Shown: one piece after another, positions 30,781-43,720 of the stretch
Position numbering within the stretch: position 1 is the stretch's first letter
Layout: every line of letters begins with the position of its first letter
Origin: Platycnemis pennipes
Taxonomy: Eukaryota > Arthropoda > Insecta > Odonata > Platycnemididae
DNA: 64,000 bases
NCBI GenBank assembly: GCA_933228895.1
Contig: OW121848.1
Coordinates: 94,817,470-94,881,469, forward strand
Direction of reading: 5' to 3'
The notes under the pieces: model-generated
The model's input: the letters and a program-made list of their open reading frames with translations, nothing else
Databases searched by the model: none
Told to the model about the DNA's origin: nothing
Made by a program: the position numbers and the translations under genes

Positions 30781-31910
30781 GGACTGGTGATGAAGAAGTG
30801 AGTGGTAAGGAGTCATGAAGCTGGGACATTGAAAGGTTAGATCAAGAAAGAAGTACTTCTCTCACAATTGAAGCTGTGAGGGAAGAAAACAGCCAGAAAG
30901 AGGGAGAGAACGAGAGTGGAAAGGGGTACTTGGTACCCATCGCGACAAAACTACGAGGGCATTGAATGGGTGAGCCTCTCGAAGAGCATAGGGGTAACAT
31001 GGGGGGAGGGGAAGGGGGAAGTGGTATAGTCAAGGGGCGAGCGGAGCGGAGGAGGCCAACGGGAAGGAGGCGGAGATTGAGGAGAGAGAAGGGGGATATG
31101 AAGTAAAAAAACAGGGAGGGAGGGAATTTAGGAAGGAGCGGGTGGAACCAGGAGGTGGTGGATTGGAGGAGGGGTTCACCTTGAGAAGAGAGCGGCGATG
31201 GGATGGGGTAGTGACGTGGATGGTGGGCCACGGGGAAGTTGGAATGGGGGGGAGGGGGAAGCGGTGGTATTACGGAGGCAGTTCACGCCTTCCTCGTTGG
31301 GACAATGGATTGGATAACCCGTGGCTATGGAAACAGGGTCGGTTGCTTAGCAACGGCGGAGAAATGGATGGGAAGTGCTGGGAGATGGAAGAGTTTTGGG
31401 AAGGAAGAAGGTTGGGGGAAGTTTGGTGTGGGGTGGGTTGAGCGAGGGAGGTTTGTGGGGAGAGGTGCATGATGTGGAGAATGGGAGGGAAGGGAGGAGT
31501 GCGTGTTTGTCTGTGTGTGTGGTGGGGGTGGGAAGGGGCGAAGGCAGAAACGGGGGTGGTTGATGTGTGGGAAGCAAGGAAAAGGGGGCCGAGGCGAGCT
31601 CTGCAAGAAGGGAGGGTTGCGAGAGAGAGAGAGAGTAGTTTGCCTGTCGAAGGATAAGAAACGGCTGGGCTTTGGATGGAAGAGGAGCAGGAAAAAGACG
31701 GAGTAGGGTGGAAGGGCTTGGATGCGAAGTAGGATGGATGTAGGGGAGGGTGGGGGAGGTGGATGAGTTGGAGGGATTGACGTGGGTGGGGGGGGGGAGA
31801 GGAGGAGTAGGAATTCGTAGCTCTCGGGCTTCGGAGTGGAGGGAGTTGGAGTCACACTCCTTGTAGTGGAACTGGGGAGGGAGGAGGTAAGTAAGCACTG
31901 AGTTCTTGGA
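30780..31910. repeat. Long purine-rich island (G/A on plus strand)
   Basis: The longest island, about 1.1 kb, with many G runs of 4-10 (for example near 31250, 31540 and 31790) and a (GA)n run near 31620-31635. Overlapping long frames (up to 223 residues on the minus strand, 31325-31996) are Pro/Ser/His-rich artefacts. The potential for G-quadruplex formation on the plus strand is high. Confidence 0.8.
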
Positions 31911-33890
31911 AAGTAGTCATGTGCACCGGTGGTTTTGCAAGAGGGTGGGGTGAGAAATGATGTGGAGAGAGGAGGCTGTAGCACAGATAACCGCAAGACA
32001 AATCTTTATTATGTCCCGTGGCGGAGTGAGCCTCATTTCCACTTGCATGGGAGGGAAAACTTGCGCGCAAACAGTCAGAAACCCCAGCGAGGTCATTTTT
32101 GGAGCAAAAGTAAATTCCCGGAGGCGATATTGAACCAGTTGTGTTGGAGGATAATTTAAATGGCACGAGGTGTGAATACTTAGGGCAACAGGATGCACCA
32201 GTGCTGTATGCATTATTTCCAGCGCAAATATTGAATCCCACAAGAACAACAACGTACAAATCTCAATCCATAAAAAAAGATGAATTGGGCATAGTGCAGA
32301 CGTGAATGAAAGATTGAAAATATAACGCATAATGATTCTGCATACGAAATGATAATATTGCTATTTATGCCATTTCAAAAACGTTTGTTGCACGAAATTA
32401 ATATACTTGCTAAGTCATTCTCCGTTCTTTAATCTTCCCCGAAATATCTTAGCGTGTTTAGAAAATTGCTTCTTGAGGCGTATCGTTCACTGGATAATAC
32501 AGTTACACAAGATATGGTGCGTGAAACTCCAAAGTTTCGATGGATTTAATATTGAAAAAGTGTTAAATCGTAATAAAATTACGCTGAAGTATGATTTCGG
32601 GGTTTTGTCTGCTGAAGTTCCTTGTGTATTTGTACATATCAACGACTCTGAATCCAGAGATTAGTCATTGGTGAGTGAATTTCGTTGTTTGTATCCCTAC
32701 AGATTTGACGTACTGTATTAGCTTAGTAAGAGTTTGCAGGAGTCAAAAGTGTGTTTTTCTTACCATACCCATTTTTAAGTGTAAGAAGTAATCTTTCGGG
32801 TAGTGAAGTTATTTTTTGGCAATTAGAACAGAGTTCGTAACATTCAGTCCGTTGATTCAGGATTGTATACCATTGCCGTTATCCTGCCAATTGCCGTGAT
32901 TGAAAATTACGGGGTGGAGTAGTTTAATTGTTTTCACTACTACCTCCCTTGCTATGACCCTCACTACTTCGAGATTCATGAATCATTCTTTTCTTTCATC
33001 ATTGTCGTTAGTTCAATGCTCCACGGATCCTTATGGTGTATTTTTAATGGGTAGATATCTATTTTGAACATATCTCTTGACACATTTTTTGTGAGCATGC
33101 GTTAGTTGAAGAACAATGTCAAGAAGTTGGATGAACAACTAACCGATATGGAAAATTTCAGCATTCGCGTTTGTTTTGCCGTGTTAAGGTCTTAATGTCC
33201 GCATTCGTGGTTTCACGTTCATTTTGACTGTGATATCCGGGCCGATTAATCTCAATGCTGAATTTTACCTCCTTGATCCAGGGTTAACTGGAGTTGTGGT
33301 GTCAGGTGAATCTTGGATCTTGGACTTGAATTTATTATTCCCGCTTGCTGCTGTCTTCTCTTAATCATCTATTCTTCATCTTTGATAACATAGCATCCCT
33401 TGTCACCTGCTCTTTCATTTGTTGGTTAGAATATGAGCAACTTTATTCGAGCTGAAAAAAGAATACATACACAAACTGTGAACACATAAACCCAAAAAAG
33501 AACTCAGATATATCGCTAGTTTATGTCCTTCTCAGGTAATAAAAATATATCAAAATAGGTAAAAAAGTATTTGCTGCCCTGTTTCCAATACTTTAAGCTA
33601 ATGGATAACTTCTTTTATGATGCCATGAAGTAAACACGCTTTATTATTGGAGGTTTTCAAGACGTTTGGTGGCCGCGATAGGTGTTCTCTGGTGTAGCTC
33701 TTCCACCAGCTAATGAATGCTTTTACTGGACTTTTTTGGCATTCTCCGTATCGATGGATTAATTTTTGGCCAAATAAAGATGATAGTCGAGGTTTGCGTT
33801 GGCTGTGAAGGAAGGGATAATTTGGAGGGCACTGCTACTCGCCATCCTCCATCCCTCATCCTTTCTCCTTTCTTCCTTCCTCCCAACTAG
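31911..33890. other. Spacer, no supported gene
   Basis: Mixed-composition DNA. The frame 32407-32664 (85 residues) has no known motif. C/T-rich sequence in 33840-33890 forms the acceptor tract of the exon candidate that follows. Confidence 0.4.
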
Positions 33891-34008
33891 GCTCCACTAA
33901 TCTGTGTGGGAAGATGCTTATGAAAATGACAGCGCCAAGGCGATCACCAGCGATCCAGCTCTGCTCGTCGGCAAGGGAAGGCGGAGGAGCCGGAAAGAGT
34001 TCGGGAAG
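33891..34008 (+). other. Exon-like segment with strong splice signals
   Basis: Immediately upstream is a pyrimidine tract ending TCCCAACTAG, a textbook acceptor. Immediately downstream is AAG|GTAAGT, a perfect donor. The 118-bp interval is open in one frame throughout (starting at its third base: STNLCGKMLMKMTAP...), with no recognised domain. It could be a coding or untranslated exon of a plus-strand gene, or chance next to a pyrimidine-rich patch. Confidence 0.35.
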
Positions 34009-34009
34009 G

Positions 34010-35850
34010 TAAGTTGGGCCTTTGGCAATACGATCTGCGTGGCACAAACATCAGTTGGCATCCCAAAACCCCCCACTCTTATTTTATGTTGCTTTTCTAC
34101 CCCCAAATGCTCTTCCTATTCTCAAGACTCTGGAACTTCACCGTTATTCCTATCCGAAGTAGGCTTCATGCGATAACTGAAGCGGCTGGCTTCGCAGAAA
34201 AAGCATGCTGTTTGGTGTAGTAAAATCCCAGATATCTGGTAATTAAATCAGATATCTCACTTCCGTTCAAGGGACTGTTGAAGGTTGCCAAGCGCGAGGA
34301 CAGTCGTGAAATGCATTTACCTAGATTTCAATGATTTTCTGCGTTCGAAGAAAGTGAAAATGTTACAGCGAAAGAGACCTATGCAACACTTTCCTAAAAT
34401 AGTAGCTCAATATTGAAGATAATGAATACTGACTGCAGTACTTTGCATTATTCAATCGCTTTTTACAACTACTATTGACCTCATGGAAAACAAAATTAAT
34501 GGTCGTCGTTAACGTAGTCAACTTAGGACTCCAAGAGATTAATAGAAAAATAATTACTGATATACCTTTTACGCAACTATAGTATTTAATATTCTATGTA
34601 AATAATGGCTTGGTTGCCTAAAATACCAGTCATGGAAAGGAATTTCGCTGTGTAGATAAAATGCACGTGAAATGCCTCAGAGCCCTCATATTACTCATAC
34701 CATTAGCCCACTATGCTCTTAAGTGTCCTATCATTTTTCACTTCTGAAAAATTTCTTTGAGGTGACAAAGGCTTCAAAATTTGCCAAAGAAAAAGAACCT
34801 AAATAGGTTTGTACTTTGCACTCAATAGTGTTCCCCCTCCGAGGAAATAATTTGCTTTCATTCCTTCTTATTCGTCTACCTTCTGCAGCATTAGGCAACT
34901 TTTAGAATGCCCACACGAATGGAATTATAAAAAGACCATCAGTTACATCAGTCTTGGTTTTCGGGAGAACTTAAGAATCTCCAAAAATGCCAAATCGAAG
35001 TCTAGTCTCTCGCATTCACCAAACCTCATTACCTGCACCGCAACTCATATTCATATAGACATGGCGATTGGCCTCCTATACCTACATATCTATGTCCTGT
35101 AAAACAGTCAACGAATGTAACAGGATTCAAAATGTTTTTGTAAATTTTAGACTAAATAATGCATTTGTAATTTCTACACATTTTATGCCTGAAAGTTGCC
35201 TTTTTTATGGATGTTACTATTGGAACACCTCCTAGAAGTTTATTATTAATTTGCATCTTTAATCATTTTTAAACCAATTCGAATTATTCATCTGTATTTA
35301 AATATCATCAATTTTAAACATCGTTACAACGGCTGCTTTTTTTTAATATGTGACTCGTACTCTTTTCCTCGTTGTTAATTGGCTCGGTATATGCAGGTGG
35401 TCTAATCATTTGCACGTCGACATTTTCGTGAGATAATGCTACAAACATAAACAGTTACAAGCTATAATTTAGCATAAGGGTTTGTTGATAATTAAAAATG
35501 TTCAACATTTAACTCGGAAAGTCGAAATCCAGCATGATTTCATAAAAAGTTGGGAAATAAATGAAAATTTTCTTATTTTCTTCCCATATTACTGTGGAAT
35601 TTTGCAATATGTTCATGGCAACCAGGCATATCTATTCTATGAGCCAAGCCATACCTTAAATGTGCTTGATAAATAAATGGACATCTCACGAATCAGAATT
35701 TTTTTATGTAAAAAACAGCAAGATTTTCCAGCAGAATTCAAGGGAAGATGAGGGGCATCCCCTCTCGGAAAGAAGAAATGAAGTAAATTTTGGCGTAAAT
35801 TTTCACCCAGCCATAACGTTTTTATCCATCTAATAACGTGACATTGTAAT
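34010..35850. other. AT-rich spacer
   Basis: Nothing recognised. Confidence 0.4.
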
Positions 35851-36170
35851 AAAACTCGAGGCCCGGAATGGGCGGAGGAGAAGTGGACGTTGTAGTGGGC
35901 GGAAGCCGTTAAATAAAACCTTTGCCTCAATATACACGACATGGCCCGGCGACGAGGATATATTTCTTCACTCCCTTCCTCCGTTCCTCCTTTCCTGACA
36001 CCAACCTCCCTCCTCCCACCGCCTATTCCCGCCTCAAGACGGAAAAGTTCCATCGCAAAAGATGCATCCATGCCCTCGAAGGAAGACGAAAGAAAAAACA
36101 CTCGCGATATTTTTTTCCGTTCTTCATCCTCTCCTCCGCGCATTGATCGGTGCACATGAGTGGAAAACAA
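35851..36170. other. CpG-containing block with pyrimidine run
   Basis: GGCCCGGAATGGGCGGAGGA and ATGGCCCGGCGACGAGG give a locally high GC level. C/T-rich runs follow to about 36040. Open frames on both strands are without recognised motifs (189 residues on minus, 35637-36206). Confidence 0.3.
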
Positions 36171-36289
36171 ATGAAACTCCCCATCAAAAAATATGTATGG
36201 AAACAATAAAAGTTTCGCGGGAATAAAACGTAGCGGGTATTTCTATTTTTTTATTTAAGAAACCAGTATCCGGGACGAACTCCCAAGGG

Positions 36290-36560
36290 ATTTCCAGACA
36301 CTCCTTAAGACTTTGGCCACCTGTTCGAGGAAGAACTGGGAAGGGATCCAGGAGGAGGGTGAGGGCTTCTTATTGGGGAAAAAGGAGGGAGAGGGAGGGT
36401 GGACCAGGGTTTTCCGAAGGGGTTGCAGGAAGAGGAGTCGGGGCTATGTTTGAGAGGGTGGATTTCGGGATTTTGGTGCTAAGAAGGGAGGGGCTGAGAC
36501 GAACTGGGAACGAGTAGGTATTGTCGACGGAGGAATGGCAGAGGCAGTAAAGAGACGGGA
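36290..36560. repeat. Purine-rich island
   Basis: G/A-dominated, about 270 bp, with GGGAGAGGGAGGG-type runs. Confidence 0.65.
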
Positions 36561-36724
36561 GATGAGTGCGTCAGGCAAGGGCTGGATCAGTACGACCGGA
36601 AAACAATGTGAGTTCCAGGCCGAGAATTTTAGTTTGCGCTCGTGTGACTACTTGGAATACGGCGACAGGCACGTACAAATGCACCAAAACTGGCATCCGT
36701 GGAGTCAGATAATCCGTTACTGAT

Positions 36725-39180
36725 GTGTTACCCGGTTGCGACTCTAATTATTCCAACGTTCCGGCCATTATTGACAATCGTCTATAGGCCTATGTTGAAA
36801 AATAATTAGAAATAGTCTCCCTGCTCTTCAATACCAAATTGGACCAATCGCAGCAACTGTTGAATTCTAGTATTGTGCACTCTGGAACTAAAGAAGACTT
36901 ACCGAAGCTTTAATAGGCATTAGAGATCATATAAATGCAAACTCAGATGAGTTAAGCATTGCAGTTCCATTCAGTATTGATGCTTTAAGTCCAATATATC
37001 ACAAATCACGGATATTACACTAATTGGCTCAAGGTTTGTAGTCATTATGAATCATGTCATTATTAATTTATTACATTTTTCTAATGATTTATAAATTTTA
37101 GGGGCTATTTTTATCGCTTTACCATATATTTTTGAGCTATTATTTCTCACATTACTGTATATTTAAATAGTTCGATTAATATTATGGCTTTCTCAATCTT
37201 TCTATCCCATGCAAATAAGATGCAAGTCACAATTTTTATAGGAATATACTGTGCCGGAATTGGTGTCTCTTTTTCCGTAAATGTTAAAACGTATTTGCAC
37301 AAAGTTTATGAATCAAAGTCTTAATCGGAAGCAATGTGTAATTTACTTTTAACATTAACGTTGAGATTCCCTTCAACTTCTGCGCGTGCGAGAAGCCAGC
37401 CAGCAGTGTTCTGGCTCCCGCTAGCAGCGGTGGCTCCGCCCGTGTAGGTGCGGGATGCTTGGGAAACGATTCGGGGAGCGTAGGCATTTGCCAATGGATC
37501 CATTTCCCCCTGGATGGAAAATTGAATACGGACGGGCGGGTCGAGGAGAGGAAGTAATAGATGGTGGCTTGGCGAGAGGTCGTACCGTTCGGGTAAGAGA
37601 ATCTTACGTCTGTTTCCTCGTATTGGGATGTTTTTTTTATGGTCGGTGACATCACGACGTAGGAATCCCGATGCCCAATCGTCGTCCCTCGTCTCGGTTG
37701 TACGAGGCCGAACGATGCCCTATTTCCAATGTCACACATCCGATGAACTTCTCCCCGATGGATGATAGAATTCGTCGAGACTCCATTTAGTTATGAAAAA
37801 AAACTCTTCTTTTAACTTCCCACGTCTCGGAGTTAATTATATTGTGAAATTGAAACTGAATGAAAGCATTAAAAAAGGAACTTTTGATATTCATTTTGGG
37901 AAAAGATAATTTCCTAGCTTGTACACTTCATTTTTTCCCCACCATTTTCCATGTGAATATGTAACCACTACCTGGGCTTACTTTCTAAGTCATTCATTCA
38001 GTAGGGATGAGGAACAGTTCTTCGTTTTCTTTTTTCTATACCGTCCGTTCATTCCTTGTTACCAGCCCCTATTCCTCTGCCTAGTTTTCTTCTATCCCTT
38101 GAACTAAGCATCGCTTTTTCTAATGTCCCCACTGGAAACGTTTTACACCCTGGAACGTTTCCCGCTGTTTCCATAAATGTTTAATCGCCACTTCCTCTTG
38201 AACATTAGCAATTTTTGGCATGCTAACTTAAGCTTTCACGGCGTTTACGCGTGCATTTTTAACTTTGATAATTTTATTTCACGTACCTGTTCGGAAGTTA
38301 TCACTCCTGTCCCAAAATAGATATTTAGAAATCTATCTACCTCCACCTGATTTTCTTCGCCTATACATTTCAAATACTCCATAGTTGTTCCTTATGCATA
38401 TCATATAAATGCTACTTGGATAATCATAGCATGTCTATATCTCCTCTAATCATTTAATTTTTAAAATTTTCCCATTTCCATGACTTCAGCATTGCTCTTT
38501 TACCTACTACACGTCCATTTATTATTATCTTTTGTCTTATTTTCCTCTTCCCTCCCTTCTACAAGTGTGCAAGTATTTCGTGTGAGGACGGCTTCGGAGG
38601 GCTTTCCTCCCTTGCTTCCGTCCTATCCCATTCGGAGTATGGTCGGTCGTAGTTATCAATATGAAGTACTTACCCTAATTGAGGGGTCATTTATTTCTTT
38701 CGCGGACTAATTTGCCTAATTTTGTTCTGTTTGTACTCTTTTAAAACTTACTCATGGAAATGTACCGATAGGAAAAAAAAAAAAAATGTTTCCTCGAAAG
38801 TTCACTAGCAAAAATTTTGGCTTAAGGGAAGGACATCACACATTTCCGATGTCATGTTTGTCTTCCGACGGAATCCCGTAGCACTCTCGATATTTTAAGC
38901 ATTACCTCCTCCATAAGCGTTGTGGTTTTTATCATGCATAAAAAAATATATCATGCACTATGCTATACATATAGTATTTTCTGAGTGCTTGGCTCGTATC
39001 TGAGAAATTAAATAGTGGTGAAGCATATCTATGCTTTAGTCATGTTGAAAAGTTGCTTCAAGCTCATGGTTAGTTGACATTTCAAGTAATACTGAAATGA
39101 ATGTAAATGTTCGTTTTTCGCAAGAAATTGGGTTGCTGTGATGGTTCGAGTAACTGATTCCCTATTTCCTTGAAATATAT
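36725..39180. other. Spacer, no supported gene
   Basis: A GC-elevated block near 37380-37740 carries a 151-residue minus frame (37284-37739) that I do not recognise. The rest is AT-rich. Confidence 0.4.
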
Positions 39181-39184
39181 TCTG

Positions 39185-39345
39185 AGAGTACCTCTTGTCC
39201 GTCGGATGGGACGTAAAACCGCGGACCCATGATGCCAGTCGTTCAAATGGGACTAAGTTGTAGCTGGATTCCTCGTTCGCTTCCAAAATTCCTACCCATT
39301 AGGTACTAACTAACCACCTATCCTCCGTCGGACAAATTGCATCAG
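39185..39345 (+). mobile_element. Degraded SINE-A remnant
   Basis: Shares TCCGTCGGATGGGACG, then CCGCGGACCCATGATGCC, ATTCCTACCCATTAGG and CCACCTATCCT with the SINE-A body as read at 17090-17250. No head or tail remains. Confidence 0.6.
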
Positions 39346-40179
39346 CTAATGCTCAGTTCCTATATGAAATTCAGCTGATTGTTGTGATGGTAAAACCATG
39401 TGAAAAATAGTTGGTTTAAAATTACAGGAGTTTTTTATTCATCTACAGCGATTATAAATATATACCTACCATCAGTCCTACAGCTTGGTAATTATTTTAG
39501 CAAAACCATTACTCATCATATATGGCTGCCAAAGGAACGTTTGATACCAAAACAGTTCATTGAAGTTATTAATAAAAAACATACTGGATTTTATTAATAA
39601 ATGTATTGCTACAGAGAGAAGAAAATATGTCAAGCTCCCCGTGTCTTGGTTTAAAAGTGAGCTGACGTGAGGTAACTGATTGATGCAAGAATATGCTCCT
39701 CAGAGTACATCGGTAATGATTCTAGTTGACAGCAATCTGATTTTTGGTCACCACTTAAGCGCTGTTCTCCGTCCATTGCTAACTTTACGTTAACTTTTGA
39801 CCTCGGCGTCCACTCAAATGGCTTTAGCTGTCTCTCGGCTCCTCGAATCACAACCAAATTCTACTCATCCATGCATCCATGCGCATATTATCTTCTACTC
39901 TCCGGTCACTGATTTTTGTAAGGTCAGTAATATTTTGAAAGTTAAAATTTCCGTGTCCATTCTCTTCCTTAAGCTGAAATGGCAGGCAGGGCAGGTACGA
40001 AAACTCCATGGTGTACTCAAACTCAGTTTTTAACATAAGTGCACCACGGATTGACAAAAATTTGCCAAGGAGGAAGAGATGGAATTATGCGTCATGTCGG
40101 GGGACTATTACCATATGGAATGACGACGTTGACCTATTCATATAATGCGAGACCTAAAAAAAGGGCAGGGTACTGCGGG

Positions 40180-40430
40180 AGAGAAACGGCACCCGTGAGA
40201 TGACGGGGGTTGCTGGTGATATTCCTCCCTTCTGTGCGCAGTGCGAGTGAGGGGCGCGCTTCGGCGTGTGCAGCGCATTCGTAAGAGCGCTAGTCAGCGC
40301 TCGTAGTCAGCACCCCGCGCCCACCAGTGATTCCCACGGTCGCATTCACATGTTCGTTCTCTGACACGCTCCCCAATTCCTTCTTCTCCCCCGCCCGCTG
40401 CACCACCCCATCTAGCGGCCGCGTAATCGT
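40180..40430 (+). promoter_or_regulatory. CpG-rich promoter-like block
   Basis: About 250 bp with dense CG dinucleotides (for example GGGGCGCGCTTCGGCGTGTG), two AGCGCT palindromes and two AGTCAG Inr-like sites (TCAGC near 40293 and 40309). About 90 bp further, TTTTTTTCAATTCCCTGCAG ends at 40521 like a splice acceptor. Orientation and function are inferred; no TATA box and no recognised downstream coding exon. Confidence 0.25.
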
Positions 40431-40799
40431 TGAGTGATACTAGGGGGATGCTTGATGAAGGCTCCGGGTGCTGTGTGTAAATGTTCTCCCTCCTCTAATG
40501 CTTTTTTTCAATTCCCTGCAGCACGAATAATATCCTGTGGGTGACTAAACGTGCGACTCTATCGTGAGAGAGATGCTCCTCGCGACAGATTGATTGAGTC
40601 GAATACGCAGATTTTGGGACGGATATTTGACGAAATTTTGTCACTGATGGACCCAAATTCAAAGGTTTCGTCGTGGAGCACCACTCCTTATTTGTCCCTT
40701 CTGCAAAAATTTTGCAACACCTCTACTCTTACAGTTTGCATTTTTCATTCTGCGGCATTACATTGCTACAGCAAGTAGTGTAGTGTAAGTAAGACCCGT

Positions 40800-42270
40800 A
40801 AACATCTACTTGGGTGTGTGTTACGTGAATATTTTAGCCTTCTTTTGTTTTTTATCCAATTTGGCGATTAAAAAAAAAATATCCGATGAATATTTTAGAT
40901 CTCAAATATTGGCTTTTTGCCATGCCGATGATGAGACTGACTGCGAAATCTAGCCTTGGGGCTCGATGTTGTGTTTGTCTTAGGGATATCTTAGTGTAAA
41001 ATTTTGCGATGTTATTTAAGTAGCTTTCAGTCTTCAATGCCAATTCTACTACTTCATGAATTTGTCTCAGCATAGTTACATTTAAGTTATTTCTAGAGTT
41101 GGTTTACTGTGGTATTTTAATTTTTTCTTTGCGGGAGTACTACATATTTAACTTCACTCACCTTATTGATACATTGATGCAATGAAAGTCCTTGTCATAT
41201 CGTTAATATTTTTATTGCATTCTGAACTGTAGACTTTCCAATAATGAGTCTGAATACTTATTGTTAGACAATTTACTTCCACAGTAGGTAATGTATCCGA
41301 AACTTTGAAATGGTGAGATCACAATACATGCATCGTGCTAGTGGGACTGATGCGAGATTTTAAACTAAAAAAATCGATGTAAAAACCGAACTGATATAAA
41401 AGTCAGAAACTGAAGCATTTTAAAAATGGTACAGTTATGCGCATGAAATGTATGCAGAAATTTGGACCAGTCACTAAATTTGCGTGAGAAATTGTTTATA
41501 TCAATGAAGAACTGTGAGCAGAAGCAGAGGCCATTTCGACGTAGAAAAGTTCACATTCTCAATGAATAAGCGAGATAAATTATGAATATCATGGCTTTGG
41601 ATGATTATTAATATTTACTAAACTAATAAAATATTTAAATTGATTATAATATGGACTGAAACCGGGCAATAATTTTTATTACACAATCAGGCATGTTTCA
41701 ACTAAGAGGAGAAGGCCTGAGTGTACGAGTCTGCTGTGCGCCCTTGCTTATCTATGCAAGGGCGTGGTTAACATACTAGAGAAATACTACAGAGAGCTGA
41801 AAAACGAGTGGACATGAACAATACGGCAGGAACGGAAGACTCATGTCACTAGAATGGGTGAAAGCAGAATTGTAGCAATCGTCATATACGTTACTAGTAG
41901 GAAAGATCACGAGGCAAGTCTGCTAGAAAATGGAGAGAATCTTTTAAAGTATGTTGTAAACTGCTGGTTCAGTCTGCATAGAAGCAAGGAGATGGATACA
42001 CATACATATATTCAAATGGATGCGAGCTTGTCCTCAATTGTAGCTTAACCCGACGTTACTCTTCATAAAAATAAATTTCGCTGCCACAGTTCCAAGCGAT
42101 CACTGCTCATTAACGGTAATCTCTCTCTTTCTGTACAGTTTTGCCGCACATATAAAGGTAGATAGCCATTTTTCTAATAGTTAACTGCCTCAACAGCTTA
42201 AGCCCCGAAATAAATTAGAAGTTGCGAATTAAAAAAATATGTGAATATGAAGATTTTAGCACACCTATGT
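40800..42270. other. AT-rich spacer with one short hairpin
   Basis: A perfect 9-bp stem CGCCCTTGC/GCAAGGGCG with an 8-base loop lies at 41739-41764. No gene recognised. Confidence 0.4.
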
Positions 42271-42274
42271 TAGA

Positions 42275-42350
42275 ATCGAGTGAGCAGTTGCGTCAAATCA
42301 ATCATAGGATCGATGGCTTGTGATTTAACTTGATGATGATGAAATCTTTA
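42275..42350 (+). mobile_element. LINE-R 3' tail remnant
   Basis: CAGTTGCGTCAAATCAATCA, then TAGGATCGATGGCTTG and TTGATGATGATGAAA correspond to the last ~60 bp and tail seen near 48255-48297 and 8005-8045. Confidence 0.5.
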
Positions 42351-42436
42351 ATCAGATAATGATGAACTTTTCATTTTACTTTTATTTGGGGGCGGAGAAT
42401 GCAACGTCAACTTTCATTTCATCCATACCGTGGTTT

Positions 42437-42600
42437 TTAGGTAGATAACGCGCCGGCCTGGCGGCCCGATGGTAGTGGATTAGAATCCCGACACGGACAA
42501 GGGTGTGGTCCTTCCCTTATGACTAATTATATGGTAGAGCTAGGTTACGTGATACAAACTAATCTGTGTTATCTTAAAACCTAGTGCTATCGTCCCGTCT
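42437..42600 (+). mobile_element. tRNA-derived SINE (type D), partial
   Basis: The head has GGTAGATAACGCGCCGGCC (A-box side) and GGTAGTGGATTAGAATCCCG (B-box side, GATTAGAATCC). The body includes AACTAATCTGTGTTATCTTA. No target duplication identified. Confidence 0.55.
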
Positions 42601-43110
42601 GGGAGTATGATTACGCGTGAATGGGCGTGGGTGGTTGTGTAGCCGAGAAGGAGATCAGGAGTGGGTGGATTGTTGAGGGTTCAGGGGGAGGGGGTCGCGG
42701 CTGGAGTCGGTAGTGGACGCAACCACCTCTCCTCCCATCCTCCTCTTGCCGCCCCACATCCCCCCGACCCCATTATCCACCGCCTCCCCTTCCTCCCCCG
42801 CATACATACACACACTTTCGCAACTGGGCCATATGTCTCGTGATGCATCACGTGCTCATGACGTTTAACACGTTCCGATCTCCAGGCTAGCGGCCATATC
42901 TCTGCTCTCCTCCCTTCTCTGCCCCACCCCCCCCCACTCCTCTGCCACCCCCCTTTTCCTGCTACATGTGTGTGTGAGGGCGGTTTGATTGAGACCGGAG
43001 GAAGCGGGTTTGGGAGGGTTGGTTAGGGTTTTTTTTTGTTCGGATAAGCCGACGGCGAGGGGAGGAAAATAAATAGAAATAGGCAGGATGCGAGGAGATG
43101 ATGGCGTCGC
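42600..43110. repeat. Mixed purine and pyrimidine islands
   Basis: G/A-rich 42645-42710, C/T-rich 42720-42830 and 42885-42960, then G-rich to 43110 with a run of eight or more T near 43030. Confidence 0.65.
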
Positions 43111-43720
43111 CAAAGGGTTCAGAGGATATGGCACTCAATGTCCAATCCTTCGTGTCCGTGAGGGGAGAATCGAACCGTGGTTTGGCCTCCCGGTTGGGCG
43201 GGATATTCTCTTATATTTTTCTCGAGTGTATTAGGTTTGAGGAGGGATTTGGTGTCGTCAGGGTTTGGGTCCGGCCTTGTAGGAGGTTGTTCAAGGGTCT
43301 CTATCTTCGTCTCCCATTCCACCTGGCGTCACTCGAGGGGGTTTCGGCGGTGCCGGCTTGAGGATGAAGGGTCCGCGGAGAGCAGTGGTGGCAGAAGGTG
43401 GATGATGGGAGCGGCCGTTCATTTATTGTGTATGGTCTTAATGGGGGGAGGAGTCAGGCGTGAGTTCGTGCATGATTTTGCCGGTCTCCCTAACGTTCCT
43501 GCCGCATGCAAGCCTTCACGAGCTGTCGACGTCGTGGCACGCCTACATCGTTCCTCTCGTTTCTCAGTGTCTTCACACACTTCCTGTGTCCTTTCCTGTT
43601 CCTTTTTCAATACGATGTTTTTTGCTTTCCCTGCTTGTGATGATTTTCAAAAATTGCGATCTTTCACCATTCTCTCCCAAAGTAACCTGTAGCCAACGAC
43701 TATTGTAATAGAATTAGGGG
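43110..43720. other. GC-elevated block
   Basis: Several open frames on both strands, including a 171-residue plus frame (43177-43692), none with a recognisable domain. CG dinucleotides are common. Could include regulatory or untranslated exon sequence. Confidence 0.25.

Noticed and set aside
31325..31996. 223-residue minus-strand open frame
   Set aside because: Same reason: low-complexity product of the G-rich island at 30780-31910.
38660..38680. Minus-strand donor-like GTAAGT
   Set aside because: No acceptor or protein-like frame upstream of it on that strand.
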